Assembly (NCBI RefSeq): GCF_051020765.1
Contig: NC_134929.1
Span: forward strand, 21,900,135 to 21,964,134
DNA: 64,000 nt
Origin: Lasioglossum baleicum
Lineage: Eukaryota > Arthropoda > Insecta > Hymenoptera > Halictidae
Direction of reading: 5' to 3'
The notes under the pieces are model-generated. The model was given only the letters and a program-made list of their open reading frames with translations. It was not told where the DNA came from and ran no database searches. The translations under genes and the position numbers were made by a program. Positions 49,201-60,796 of the stretch are shown piece after piece. Each line of letters opens with the position of its first letter. The stretch's first letter is position 1.

Positions 49201-50450
49201 TCGGTTACTGGATGTACACACTGTATAGACGATGCCGGCGCGGCGCAGAATTCCTTACACGCGTAATTGTTCGACGCTTCGAGGATCCCGGGCACACGGA
49301 ACGGATCGCCGCGATCTTGCCTGCCGTGAATATCGGATCCGTGAAGCTGGACGAGAGTGGAAAGCAGGACGCGGGTTTGCACGCACGCAGCAGGGCTCTC
49401 GGAAGCGCCAGGTGCAACTGGACACGATTCAGGATTCGAACAGATTCGAAGTTCGAACGAACGCACTCTCGAGAGTTACTTAATGCGAAAGACGAGAGCC
49501 GATCAGCCGGGGAATCTCGCCGTGTCACACGCGTACCGCTCCCGTGGCGTACGACCGCCTTCCGGCAGCGGGGCGCTGGATTACTACAAATCTCATTGAT
49601 ACACACCTTCTTGTGACCTAGTAACGAGAACACCTCCAGATGCACATCCCGTGCGTCGCACATACGTGTACATCCGACACTGCAGAGCCACTGAGCATCG
49701 CTGAGGTTAGGATGGCGAAGTGGGGACACCTGTTCGACATCCGTAACCGTAACCAGTAACCAGCACCAGCACCACTTTCTACGCTCCCCGATGGCCGTGC
49801 GCCGTGCGTGGGGATATGCCGTGCCGTCTATCGATACCCGTTCCACGATTCGCCGATGCATGCGCTATCGAGAACCGCCTCGACTACCTCGAGCCTCGAG
49901 ATTTATCGGACGCGGAACGACCGTTCTGCTTCTGCGGCCGCCCCATTCCCATTCACGGCCGATTCGCTGCCATCGATTCGCCAATCGCCATCGCAGCTCC
50001 ATCCGTGGTCGTTCTTTCGACTGACCTCGACCTTTCGCTCGGTCGGTAAAGTCGCGCTCCTGTATAAACACGTAATTACATAATTAGTAATTGCCTTCTG
50101 TAGCCATTACGTTTTTTGCGATGTACACCTATATCTGCAAAAATAAAAGCGTCGCGTCGGTGGCCTTCTGTTTCTTACTCCACCCACACGAAGAGACGCG
50201 ATCTCCCGTAAGGTTGGCGGTTGGCAGTCTTTGACAGTATCTTGTCGGTGGATAAAGCACGGCTAAAGTTTCAGATTGTTCGGTCCTATATAGAGTGTTA
50301 CGCGTCTATGGCGAAAAGTTGGCCGAGGAAGAGTGATTTTCTGGACGCGACAAAGTCGCTGGAATAAACGCGCTGAGATCCCGGATCGTCGGGTACCGAT
50401 TGACGTCACCGATAGGCGGCCAAGATGGTTGTCAATGTTGATAAGTGGTT
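40260..50450. other. Gene-free stretch up to KSR
   Basis: About 10 kb without a gene I can support. Several frames of 60-220 codons occur on both strands, the longest at 49205-49861 minus, but they overlap each other, lie in CpG-rich DNA and show no recognisable domain. A short inverted repeat (gacgaaaatattgaagacac near 44516, complement near 44620) is of unknown meaning. The KSR promoter and 5' UTR should lie at the right end. Confidence 0.5.
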
Positions 50451-50575
50451 TGGTTACACGGAGAGCCAGTGATACAGCCGCAACCGACAGGGGCCCCACG
50501 CTCGCGTAATTATGCCTGTGAAATAGGAGTCGGGCTTGCGGATAAGGATACAGGCGGCCGTCATCGTGGCACGGG

Positions 50576-53500
50576 ATGGCGGACAACGAGGATGCGGAAC
50601 AGGAGATCTGTCGAGCCTTGGATGTCGTTCAATCCATGATTGACATCTCCGCCGATCGACTGGAAGGCTTGAGGACACAATGTTCGACCAGCGCGGAACT
50701 CACCCAACAAGAAATTCGCACGCTCGAGGTACCGTCGCGAAACCGAATAAACGCGTTCGGGTCCCTTCCCGATTTTCTATCCGTTCTATCCGTTACGTTT
50801 CGTCCGCGGTCGCCTTGACCTCGTCAAACGCTACCTTGTCCGATTGTCAACAAGTTGCAAATGCATTTCCTTATCGACTCGCTGCGCGTATCCTCTTTAC
50901 GCGTGTCGGAGGCTTCCGTGTTCGATGATTTCGATATTTCCGATCGGTCAAGCTCGTCAATATTATTCGCTGCGCTCTTTATTCGCCGCGACGATACTAC
51001 TTCGACATCGCTCTTTTGTGTGGATGCACGCTAACACGGGAATGTATTTCTACGTTGTTGGTTTTTCTTTTTGATCGTTGGAACCCCTCCTCGCACGGTG
51101 TTTATCGTCGGATTACCATGCAACAATTCAATTGTTAAATCAATTTATTATTCCAGCGAAACAACTAGTCTGCCAACCATTCTCATTCTCGCTATGTCGT
51201 CCTGTCGCATGTAATTATTATTCGCCAAACTTGATTTTTATTGTTATCACGATTTCAACCGTGTTTCAGGGGAAGCTTATTAAATTATATTCGAAACAAC
51301 TAGTAACCAAAGCCAAACTGGCTGTAGAATCGTTGCCTGCGCAGATGAGACAGTATCCATCTTTGCAACAATGGTTGCGCGTAGTGGGACTTACGCAAGA
51401 GTCTATAAAGGTATGATGATGTCTCGAAAAGTGGTTTTTTTGAAAGATCCCGTTACCAAATCAAAATGTATGTTCACACGATACGTACTGATTACAGATG
51501 GTTTGTTCTAAAGCTAACTCGTTGGAAGCTCTCAAAGAGAAGTCCGAACACGAGTTAGGTAGCATGTTGGGGGAAAATAATGTTAGGCACAAGGAAGAAT
51601 TACGTAGACTCTGTAGGGCATTGCACAATCTTCGTCGGTATATGGGTATGATTTTCTTTGATTCATTTCCACGAGGATACAAACTATTCCTCCGATGTCG
51701 CAGACATCGTCGTACAATGTTGTATTTTTGTTTTTAGACGTTCTCTTAAAGGGAGATATGGATAATAGCGATATGACTTTATATTGGGATTCTTGGGATA
51801 ATCACCATTTGCGTACCGGAGCATCCCCTAGGCTATGCCGGTCCCGTGCAGCCAGAGGTTCTATTCCCTCGGAAGACAGCATTCCATATCATAATAACAA
51901 CAATAATCTTAACAGTGATATATTAGCGCAAGCTTCTTCCGTTACATCTTTATCGTCAACTAGTCCGCCTTCTACCCCTCTTTTACAAAGGTCAGGACGC
52001 GGTGAGTAATACGAAGAGTATCTGTTTTTCTCCAATGTCCTTTGTATTGCGTAGAATACAAAGCTGTATCCTTCTTCTGTATTATGAAACATCGATATGT
52101 TTTTATTTGCATTTTTTTTTAACAACAGGAATTAAATTTCCAACAACTCCCCCTCCCTGTAAGAAACATCAAATAGGTTTACAGAATACAATATCACAAC
52201 CAGAAGTATTTCCATTGACTAAGTCAAAATCTCATGAATCGCAATTAGCAAACCGTCTTGAAAATGGAGATACAGCTTCAAGGTACATGGACTTCTAATA
52301 ATTCTCTTGTACGTTCTTTCAGATGCGTATCAAGTATTTTTCTATACTTTTTGCAGTTGTGGAAACGATCATGTCGGCTCTGTGGGAAGAAGAAATCGTC
52401 TACCGACAGAGACAGGATCTTGCAGCAGTAACGCAGACATTACAGGGGAAAATCTGTTGCTGAATAGCAATAGCCCGATTAAGTCACCACCGTACTCTAA
52501 CGCGGAAAACGAAGACAACAGTTTTAAGGGAACAGGTGAATACAAATAGCATATGTATATGGTTAACTTTTCATCGAAATATTATCATATAATAGCTACA
52601 TATTATCGTACTCTGTAATTACTACTTTGTCAAATATAAGTAAGCGATTTTCTCGTAAACGATCGGTGTCGATAATGTTGCCAATATCTTAACGTGTCGC
52701 AGTAACAAGTCTCCAAGTGCCAAAGTCACCGCGTACTCCGACTGTAACCCGGGGAATGGGGCATATAATTGCTCACCGCTTTACCAAAACGTTTAAAATG
52801 AGAATGACGTGCGATTATTGCGACAAGCAGATATTCATGGACACTGGTTTGAAATGCACAGAGTGTAAATATAAGTGTCATCGAGATTGCGAATCCAAAG
52901 TACCACCTTCTTGTGGCCTACCTCAGGAACTCTTCAACGAGTTTAAAAGATCTGTACAAGGCGATGGTAATATTCATTACAAATTACACCATCGAATAAA
53001 ATACCAACTTACCCAACAACATTAATTATGACCAATATTTTCAGCTATGGTAAATGTTTCTCCGATATTAAGTAAGCCTGGTATTACGTCTCCCAATCAC
53101 CACAACTCAAATTTATTGAGCTCTCGAAAGGATCGAAAACGATCCCATCCACATTCTTCTGTGAAAATCACTTTTCCGGTGTGTGGAATATTACTTGTTT
53201 TAATTTCGGGTGATCAAAAAGTTTTGGTATATACAATATTTTCTAATTATTTATTCTAATTATTTTTCAGGGCGCGGATTCTAGTTCAAATACCTCGAGC
53301 TGTAACAGCTCAACGCCTTCTAGTCCAGCTTTGCTACCTGCCAATACTAGCCAAACTCCACAGGCACCTGCCAAACCACAGTTCCATTTTCCAGGTAACT
53401 ATAGTTTTCCTACACTATATTCTAACTACTATATCGAAGTTGTTCAAAATATCGATTTCTACTAACAACTTGTATCGCGTAGTCGTCGATTGGAAACTCA

Positions 53501-54066
53501 TCAGAGCTTATTTTCAGACGTTCTGCTCAATGACAAAGGTGTCACGTTAGAGACCCATCGAATCGAAGGCACAACTGTATCGAGCGATAGCGAAAGAACA
53601 GTGAGCGTGTCCGGATCTGGTAGCGTCAGCACAGATTCCGAACGAACACCCGTTAGAGTTGATTCCCAAGATTCTCAAGTCTCCGATGGAGAACCAGGTG
53701 ACAGTCGTTGGCCACGACAGAATAGTGTACGTACCTTTTGATGGAACTCAATATAATTTATAGTTCACTGTGTATCGTAGTAGCATGAACGTTTGTTGTT
53801 ACAGTTGTCGATGCGAGAATGGGACATTCCTTACGATGAGTTGAAAATTGGCGAACCTATAGGTACTGGAAGATTTGGTAGCGTGTACAGAGGCTATTGG
53901 CATGGTAATGTTGCAATTAAAGTCCTGAACATGGACTATTATTTAGACGATGATAAAACATTGGAAGCATTCAAGTTGGAGGTACAACATATTTTTTTTT
54001 ATCGTTCGATCGTTTTTATTAATTAAATTATGTCGCGGAGATATTTTCTTGCCACTCGAGAAAATA

Positions 54067-54121
<55 letters not shown>

Positions 54122-55421
54122 AATAGCTTATTCTAACGCTTGTATCAACGCGACAATGTTTGTTGAAATTTTAAGGTGGCTACATTCCGAAAAACTAGAC
54201 ATGAAAATCTGGTTTTATTTATGGGAGCTTGCATGAAGCCTCCTCGCTTGGCGATAGTGACTAGTATGAGCAAAGGCATGACTCTTTACACTCATATTCA
54301 TCTGCGTAAAGATAAGTTTAATATGAATAAAACCACTATCATCGCTCAACAGATTTCTCAGGTATAATTATATTTGAAATGCTAAACAAATTTCTTAGAG
54401 GAATCAGTGTTCCTATGGAAAATTGATTGTTTCTTTATGATTATCCAGGGAATGGGATATCTTCATGCTCGTGGCATAATTCACAAAGATCTCAAGAGCA
54501 AAAACATATTTTTAGAAAACGGGAAAGTTGTAATAACGGATTTCGGATTGTTTAGTGTAACAAAGCTTTGTTATGGAAACAGGTGATTAGTATAATTTAA
54601 CGATGTATCTTTCTACTATCGGACCGTAGTTTTAATTCCGCAGTTGACTCGTTCTTTTTGTATGCAGAAAAGGGAATGCATTGAGTATACCACCTGGATG
54701 GTTATGTTATTTAGCTCCTGAAATTGTTCGACGACTAAGACCGCAACAAAACCGGGATCAGGAAGAGTTACCCTTTACGGAAGCTTCTGACGTTTATGCA
54801 TTTGGGTCAGTGCAACAAGTTCTAGGATATATGTTTATTCGCCAAAGTTATTTTGAACGAAACAATTAAAACGATATAAACGCTACTTGTAAGCTTAATA
54901 TAAAAATAATAGAAATATTCCATAACAGGACTGTATGGTATGAGCTTTTATGCGGAGAGTGGCCCTTTAAAGGACAGCCTCCCGAAGCGATCATCTGGCA
55001 AGTCGGCAAAGGGATGAAGCAAACTTTAGCTAATTTACAAGCCTCCCGTGATGTAAAGGTATAATTATATTAAATATAGAAGTAAGAGCAGCATTGTAGA
55101 CATTTCCTGGTCAAATACGTTCACGGAGATATCCGTCTTGACTCGGAAATGTCTACAACGATGCTGCGCTGCACGGTACATACAATTTTCTTCATATGTA
55201 TTTGTTATGATTTTACCGTTGAATTTGTACAATATATATTAACATAAATTTATTCATCGTGTTTATAGGACATCTTAATGCATTGCTGGTCATACCGCGC
55301 AGAAAGTCGACCCGACTTCGCAAAATTGTTAACTACTCTGGAAAAGCTGCCTCGCAAAAGGTTAGCACGTAGTCCTTCTCATCCTATACATCTTTCTCGT
55401 TCTGCAGAATCCGTGTTTTGA
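50576..55421 (+). CDS. ksr: Kinase suppressor of Ras (KSR)
   Basis: KSR scaffolds RAF, MEK and ERK at the membrane in Ras signalling. Sixteen coding exons join in phase: 50576-50728, 51270-51410, 51498-51645, 51738-52001, 52129-52282, 52357-52535, 52703-52966, 53045-53178, 53271-53394, 53518-53726, 53805-53981, 54176-54361, 54449-54582, 54668-54805, 54929-55058 and 55269-55421; 895 residues. The N-terminal CA1-type region includes MIDISADRLEGLRTQC and LTQQEIRTLE. LTKSKSHESQLANR (265-278) matches the conserved 14-3-3 site region. A C1 zinc domain spans about 371-416. FHFP (517-520) is an FxFP ERK-docking motif. The kinase domain (about 600-880) has GTGRFG, Lys629 in VAIK, HKDLKSKN instead of HRD, and DFG at 742-744. 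HKD is the KSR hallmark of weak or absent catalysis. Confidence 0.96.
54069..54120 (+). repeat. (TC)n microsatellite in KSR intron 11
   Basis: About 25 uninterrupted TC repeats, roughly 55 bases before the exon 12 acceptor. It may lengthen the pyrimidine tract seen by the splicing machinery. Confidence 0.95.
55088..55167 (+). ncRNA. Pre-miRNA-like hairpin in KSR intron 15
   Basis: The left arm gcagcattgtagacatttcc plus tggtcaa pairs with the right arm ttgactcggaaatgtctaca plus acgatgctgc. The stem is about 26-28 base pairs with one small bulge and one internal loop, and the terminal loop is about 23 bases. Length, arm pairing and intronic location suit an animal microRNA precursor. It could equally be a small MITE. 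No match to a microRNA I know. Confidence 0.4.
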
Positions 55422-55698
55422 ATACAATTTAAGTCCATTAAAAAAAAAAATACACTGTTGTTCTCGTAGTGTAAATATAGAGCTGTGCAATTAATTGCCA
55501 GATCTTTGTTCGTGAAAGGTAAAATAAAAATAATCACTGAAGGGTTCGTTTTGTCGTGTTCTTATTTATAGTGAACGAAGAGAATTTTGTCAAAATTATA
55601 AAAAAGAAGAAATCACTCTGGTTTTATTGTTTAAATAATTGTGTACGGTTTGTACGTATATCCTGTTTCGTTGTTGCACAATAAATACTATGAAAAAT

Positions 55699-55710
55699 AA
55701 TAAATTTATT
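55699..55710. terminator. Palindromic AATAAATTTATT poly(A) signal for both strands
   Basis: AATAAATTTATT reads AATAAA on the plus strand (KSR direction) and on the minus strand (BRCC36 direction). It lies 278 bases after the KSR stop and 82 bases after the BRCC36 stop. A further plus-strand AATAAA is at 55680-55685. Confidence 0.6.
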
Positions 55711-55791
55711 ATTAAGGAGAAAATGAAATTTGCATTCCGGAACACCCGGGAGAGAACAAGGAACACATTAGCTTCCTTTTGTTTTTTTTAA

Positions 55792-56972
55792 TTACGATGA
55801 AAGGTATTCGTCCGTGGACACTTTTTGTAATTCTTGCAACTGTCTTTGAAGATGAGCAACCCGCAATTTATTTAAAGCTATTCTTTTTTGGAACGTCAAT
55901 ATTAAGGGTTTTGTAATCGTGTCCGTTATGTGTATCAACGTCCGAGTTCTCACTGAAATAATACCGAAATTTATTATCCGTTGTCACCGAACTAGAATTA
56001 CCGAATCCGAAAAAATGATCATACTGACCGGCATTGTTGTGTATACTGGCAAGAATATCTTGATTATCTGTACATTCTCCCGCCATCTCTTCTTCTTCTT
56101 GAACCAAGATTTTTGGCAATTCTGTCATTGTCTGCGAAGCAACGGAAAATTGACTATTTCTGAACAAAATTTCAAGTAGAGTTAAATGTGTTATTTAAAG
56201 GTTTACTTTTAAACACTTGTCCAATATTGGGGTATGCACAATTTCCAATGGAATTTGTCTCGCTACGCCATGATGCGATTGGAAACAGGTCAAAGAGATT
56301 TCTTGCTCCTGTAAAAATGTATTATTATCGGCACAACGATTAAAAGATATCATAATTACGAATACTACCTTAGATTCTTTGCTCTCTGAAAATACTGAAA
56401 ATATCAATCCCACAAAATTGGCATCCATCGTTTGATACGTTGTTTGAGTTGCGATATCTAGAGAATAGTTTTAATTATTAGAAGAAAATCGATCGTCTCT
56501 TATATTTAACAAGCAGTTAACAGGTAAATTTACCAACGTGCGACGGACAAACTGTGATGTGTGGGTGCGAGTGATACCAGCCAAGGACGCGCACAGTGCG
56601 TTGTAATTCTTCCGTTAACCGTTCTGCTTGATTAGCAGCTTCGATCAGCTGTACGCTGGAGATCTCTACCCTGTCTTTCTTTTTATCCAACCGTCGCAAA
56701 ATAATAACAGCAACAATTTGTGCGACGCCAGATACTATCTAATATAAATTGTTTACGAACAGATATACGTATTTTGTCGAATGTTGTAAGCGTGGTTTCA
56801 AAAAATATATAAAAATAACAAAATTATCATAACATACATTTCCCATGAGTAAACCCATAACTTCGAAGCTCTCTGTCGAAAGAGCATGCTGCAGGCACAC
56901 CATATACACATCGGTGTGTAATTCCACTCTTTTCAGTGGAAATTCCACTCTTTTCGGTGGAGATTCAGCCAT
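55792..56972 (-). CDS. BRCC3: BRCC36, Lys63-specific JAMM deubiquitinase
   Basis: A zinc metalloprotease that cleaves K63-linked ubiquitin; it is the catalytic subunit of BRISC and, in vertebrates, of the BRCA1-A complex. Six coding exons: 56972-56838, 56738-56534, 56457-56369, 56308-56207, 56131-56029 and 55952-55792; 264 residues. The JAMM site is complete: Glu37 in SFEVMGLLMG, and HSHPHITVCPSHVD with His101, His103 and Asp114. The VGLIFSVF segment after it is also typical. The last exon encodes a helix-forming tail, QKRIALNKLRVAHLQRQLQE. I placed the exon 5/6 junction (GTCAGT donor, TTTCAG acceptor) because reading through gives an unrelated tail. One variation is Cys where relatives I know have Trp in ITVWPSHVD. 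It is tail-to-tail with KSR. Confidence 0.92.
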
Positions 56973-56979
56973 TATAATA

Positions 56980-58600
56980 CCTTTGTTGTCAATATAGTTT
57001 GCAATGTGTGTAATTAAAACTGTGAATCTGAAATACGATATTCAACATTAACTTCATGTACGTTCAAATCAATGATATTTCAATAAAAATCGTTTCCATA
57101 ATAAAACAGTATTTTTCTTAATTAAAGATTTGAAATGAAAACCGGGATAAGTGCCAAAAATATTCAAGAAATTTTTTTCTCCAAGTTCTATCGCCAATAA
57201 CCTGAAAAGCGGGTTATGTGCTATTTAGCTCCAGCTCCAATGCACACACAATACTAATTTATTTACATATTTACATATAAATATATGTATTATATTTAGC
57301 ACATTTTTCACGTATTACTCTTTAACATTGTTTTCTATATAGGAGTTTTCGAATTTTGTTTTCTTCAAAACTATGATTTTGGCACTTATCCCGGTTTTCA
57401 TTTCAAGTCTCCAATTATAAATGTTTATTATTTGTTCCACAAGTTGCATTATAAAGGAAGCATATAACCTCCAATTTCATTCGAATTTAAGTACAATTGA
57501 TTATAAAATTCTAAAGAAAGAATTCGAAATTTATTTGCCGATAAAATAATTTTTATTAGAAATATATATATAATAATAATAATAACTTGTCATGAATCGA
57601 TGAATTGCGATTGTTTTTTGTCTAATTGTTTCGATCAAACATCGACGGATACTAATCCATTACATTACATATATATATATGTATATATAGTATATTTATA
57701 TACTATAGACTATAGACCAAAAATTGTCGTTACTATTTACTACCGAATTAAATAGAAATTCTTCCATGTGATTTTTAAAATCCATTCTGGCTAGGCATGC
57801 GTCCTGCAGTATGTTGTAATTTATTTAATTATGTATGTTTATTCATTCATTACATGTTATCGGTACAAAGAAACCTGTGTACCACTTGGAAAACCAAAAA
57901 GTACGTTTAGCCATGGCATTGTTGTTATTTCCTACAACTCTAATTTTCCAGTACAATGAAAACAAAATTCTTCAAGAAAGTCCACCAAATTTACATTTGT
58001 ATAATAGATCAGTTGCTTGTAAATAATATCTTTTTTTTCGTGTCGACAATCACCACACATTGTGAACATTGTGTACGATGCTAGGTTCTAGGATCTTCTA
58101 TTGTGAGACAATGCACTGGATGCATGTAGGACACCACTATCCTTTCGCATTTATCAACAGTTTAGCTTTGGCATTTTTCATTACTTTACTAATTCCATCA
58201 TTAGAAACTTTGGTGCAGAAAGGTTTTCAGTAGAAGGATATTGTTGATCATTTGTCATTAATAGTTGGTTGACCACTAGTTCTGTGCAATTAATTCGCAT
58301 TTGAAGTGAGATTATCAAACATACAAGAAGAGAAATTGAAGATGTCATCTTGTACGGCGATTTACAATGTAAATCAGAAATCCTCAATGTTTAATATAGC
58401 TGTAATTTATATTGTATATTTGTTACAAGGATGCCTACTTTGGATGATGCATGATTCATCAACAATCTGTTCAAGACGCAACAATCTAGGAGACTATATA
58501 TTGAAACAAAAAAAAATAAAACATAGGAATCATAACTTTGTTATAATGTGCTACAATCGATATATAAATTAATTTATTGAATTTCATTCAATTTCTTTAT
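56980..58600. other. AT-rich intergenic stretch
   Basis: Contains the BRCC36 upstream region, one MITE and AT dinucleotide runs (57549-57600 and 57660-57710). Frames at 57835-58572 on both strands are short. Some could be decayed remains of the SENP-like pseudogene to the right, but I cannot show that. Confidence 0.45.
57131..57405. mobile_element. Short inverted-repeat MITE
   Basis: The left arm tgaaatgaaaaccgggataa and the right arm ttatcccggttttcatttca are perfect inverted repeats of about 29 bases when extended through gtgccaaaa/ttttggcac. The 275-bp unit has no reading frame. I see no definite target duplication. Confidence 0.65.
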
Positions 58601-59400
58601 ACTCGTATAGGTAACTGATACCTTTCTCCATCAATAATTTCATTGCACACTACAAAATCGAAGGTGGAGGGTATACAGTTGTTGTTTGTAACCCGCTACT
58701 AATAGTAGAATTGTTTAATGAAGATGCTTGACTGTTTCACTTGATGCTACAAGGATATCATTTGCTTCTTTCAAACTCAACTCTTGTAGCAATTGTCTCT
58801 GCGAGAATAAGTGTTTAAGCATAATTTTTGATTCCTCTGATAATTTTTCAGGTAGTAAAGTTATTCGTTTATGCGTATGATCTTTTCCTGCAGGATCGTA
58901 GTATGGTCCCTTGGGATCTTTCATTCCTAACAATTCACAAACCATAGCACCAGTGTTGGTAGACATATAAAAGAAAAGCACTGGCATTGATTTCCCAAAA
59001 TGAATTAGTACCTTTACAAGATCTTGCAACTTAACTTTTAATGTCACAAAGCTTTTACCATCTTCCAATAATGGTACATCAAATTTGACTCCATTTCGGG
59101 AGATTAATACTCTTTCACATATTTATAAGATCCTATCTCTACTGTTCGACACATGAAAGAGGTATAAGGAGATGAAACTGAACTATCTTTCATCATATCT
59201 TCACTTTTCATATCATAATCTGTACTTATGCTAGAAATACATAAATAGAATTGTTTGTAATTACTGGTTCCTTTTCAAGATTGGTGTCAGTTTCTTCATC
59301 AAGTGATAATGTATTGTTATTACAGCCCTTCGATGCTTTAGCTTACAATTAGCCTTCCTCTTCTTCTCTTATTGCACGCCTAGATATACTAGATTGTATA
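58600..59400 (-). pseudogene. Frame-broken SENP6/7-type SUMO protease fragment
   Basis: The minus strand reads SFMCRTVEIGSYKY, then a frameshift at about 59118, then ERVLISRNGVKF and a 117-codon frame (59068-58715) with LVKVLIHFGKSMPVLFFY, GPYYDPAGKD, KRITLLPEKL and EANDILV. At about 58732 another frame change leads to SSLNNSTISSGLQTTTVYPP and then a stop. The order of these blocks, ending in VYPPP, corresponds to the region just before the catalytic domain of SENP6/7 (verloren-type) SUMO proteases. Upstream, further stops break an acidic stretch (LSLDEETDTNLEKEP). No catalytic domain is recognisable afterwards, and no introns interrupt the matched part. I infer a decayed, probably retroposed copy. 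The family call rests on memory of motifs. Confidence 0.55.
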
Positions 59401-60762
59401 TACAATATAATTAGTTTCTTTAGTAATTAGTACTTCGAAATAATTAGTACTTCGACACTTTTCCTTGTACATATTCTGAGAGTACAAACTACAAACATCG
59501 TTTTGAGCGGATCAGAATATTTCTCACTGACTGGTAGCGATGTTCGGCTGTTATTTTGTTATGGAATTCCTGTGGAATACTTTTTTGTAATTTCTGGCAT
59601 AGAGGATTCTTATGGAGATGAGGCTCCGGTGTTTTTGGATTTTGAAAATTCGATTTCAAGCACGCATGCGTCTGTAAGCAGGTCCATTATGAACTGTTAT
59701 GAACATATATATACAACCCTCTCTGATACCACTCTGCTCATATCATATCCGTTTATCGCGAAACGGATTCTCTACATTATTCATCAAGGCCAATACTTCT
59801 GGTTGACCGCTCTATATGTCTATGGCTCATATATACTCTCTGCTGTAACGCTGTAACCCATGTGTGAACAGGTGAACAAGGTGAACCAGTGTAACTGAGT
59901 GTAACTCGAATGACAGATGGCGCTCTGTAAAACTTGCACGCACAAAAAATATGATCATTTGATGTTATTGCTTCATAAATTTCATACAAGTGACAAAAAC
60001 GGACGGCGAAAAAGTGGCTCGACGTAATAATTAATACTTGCCTTCGTCGAAGCGCAGTGTAATGGTATCGTTGGCGTTTAATAATCGATAATGGCGATTT
60101 GAAAATTGAATGCAACAAGCTGGTGACGTTAGCTCTCTTATTGTGGCAGCACCGGTGATTATATGTAATCTAACCTTGATATTCTGACGTTTGGGAATTT
60201 GACGGCAGTGTTATTGTAAAAGATGTAATGCTCGGTGAATAATTGATTCTTCTCGTTTGTTCCACGCAAAAGAGTAGCAGGTTCGAGCGGAATGCGCGAT
60301 GCGACTCTTAGCTTAGGTTACTTTTCCAATAATTTATTTTTAGCACAACAAGAATTTCTTCGGAGACGAAGCTCTCTTCTTCCGACCAACTATATTATTT
60401 TTCAAAAATATAAACACAGGCGCAACGACACGCAATATCCGATATATTTGAAACGCTATGTTACGCGATCGTAAGAGCAGGTAACTGACAGCGTACATCG
60501 TTCTCCAAGTAAATTTTACATATTTCCCTTCCGCGAAGATTACGAGTAATTTACGAAGCACGTTCTTAAAAATCCATAGAAACTTGTAACATATTTCTAT
60601 GAAAGATTCGAACGCCAAGATTGTATTTCAAATCGTTCTTAACCGAGTCAATTCGAAATTTCAGTTTTCTACGTTCTAGAAAATATTTATAACATTTCTG
60701 TGTGTGTGTGTGTGTATGTATCACGCGTTTACAAGATTAAACCTTTATATCTTGCGTTGCAG
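59401..60762. other. Intergenic stretch upstream of the right-hand gene
   Basis: No coding exon recognised. The frame at 59503-59856 is unsupported. A splice acceptor (gcgttgcag, ending 60762) just before the next start codon implies a non-coding first exon within this stretch. A GT repeat lies at about 60701-60715. Confidence 0.45.
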
Positions 60763-60796
60763 GTAGTTTTTGGATTGATCGGTTGCCACGGGTATA

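Noticed and set aside
49205..49861. 218-codon minus-strand frame upstream of KSR
   Set aside because: Several other long frames overlap it in the same CpG-rich patch, and none has a recognisable domain or splice support.
58181..58572. Short frames on both strands beside the SENP-like fragment
   Set aside because: I tried to read them as the missing protease catalytic domain but found no His/Asp/Cys motif context; left unassigned.
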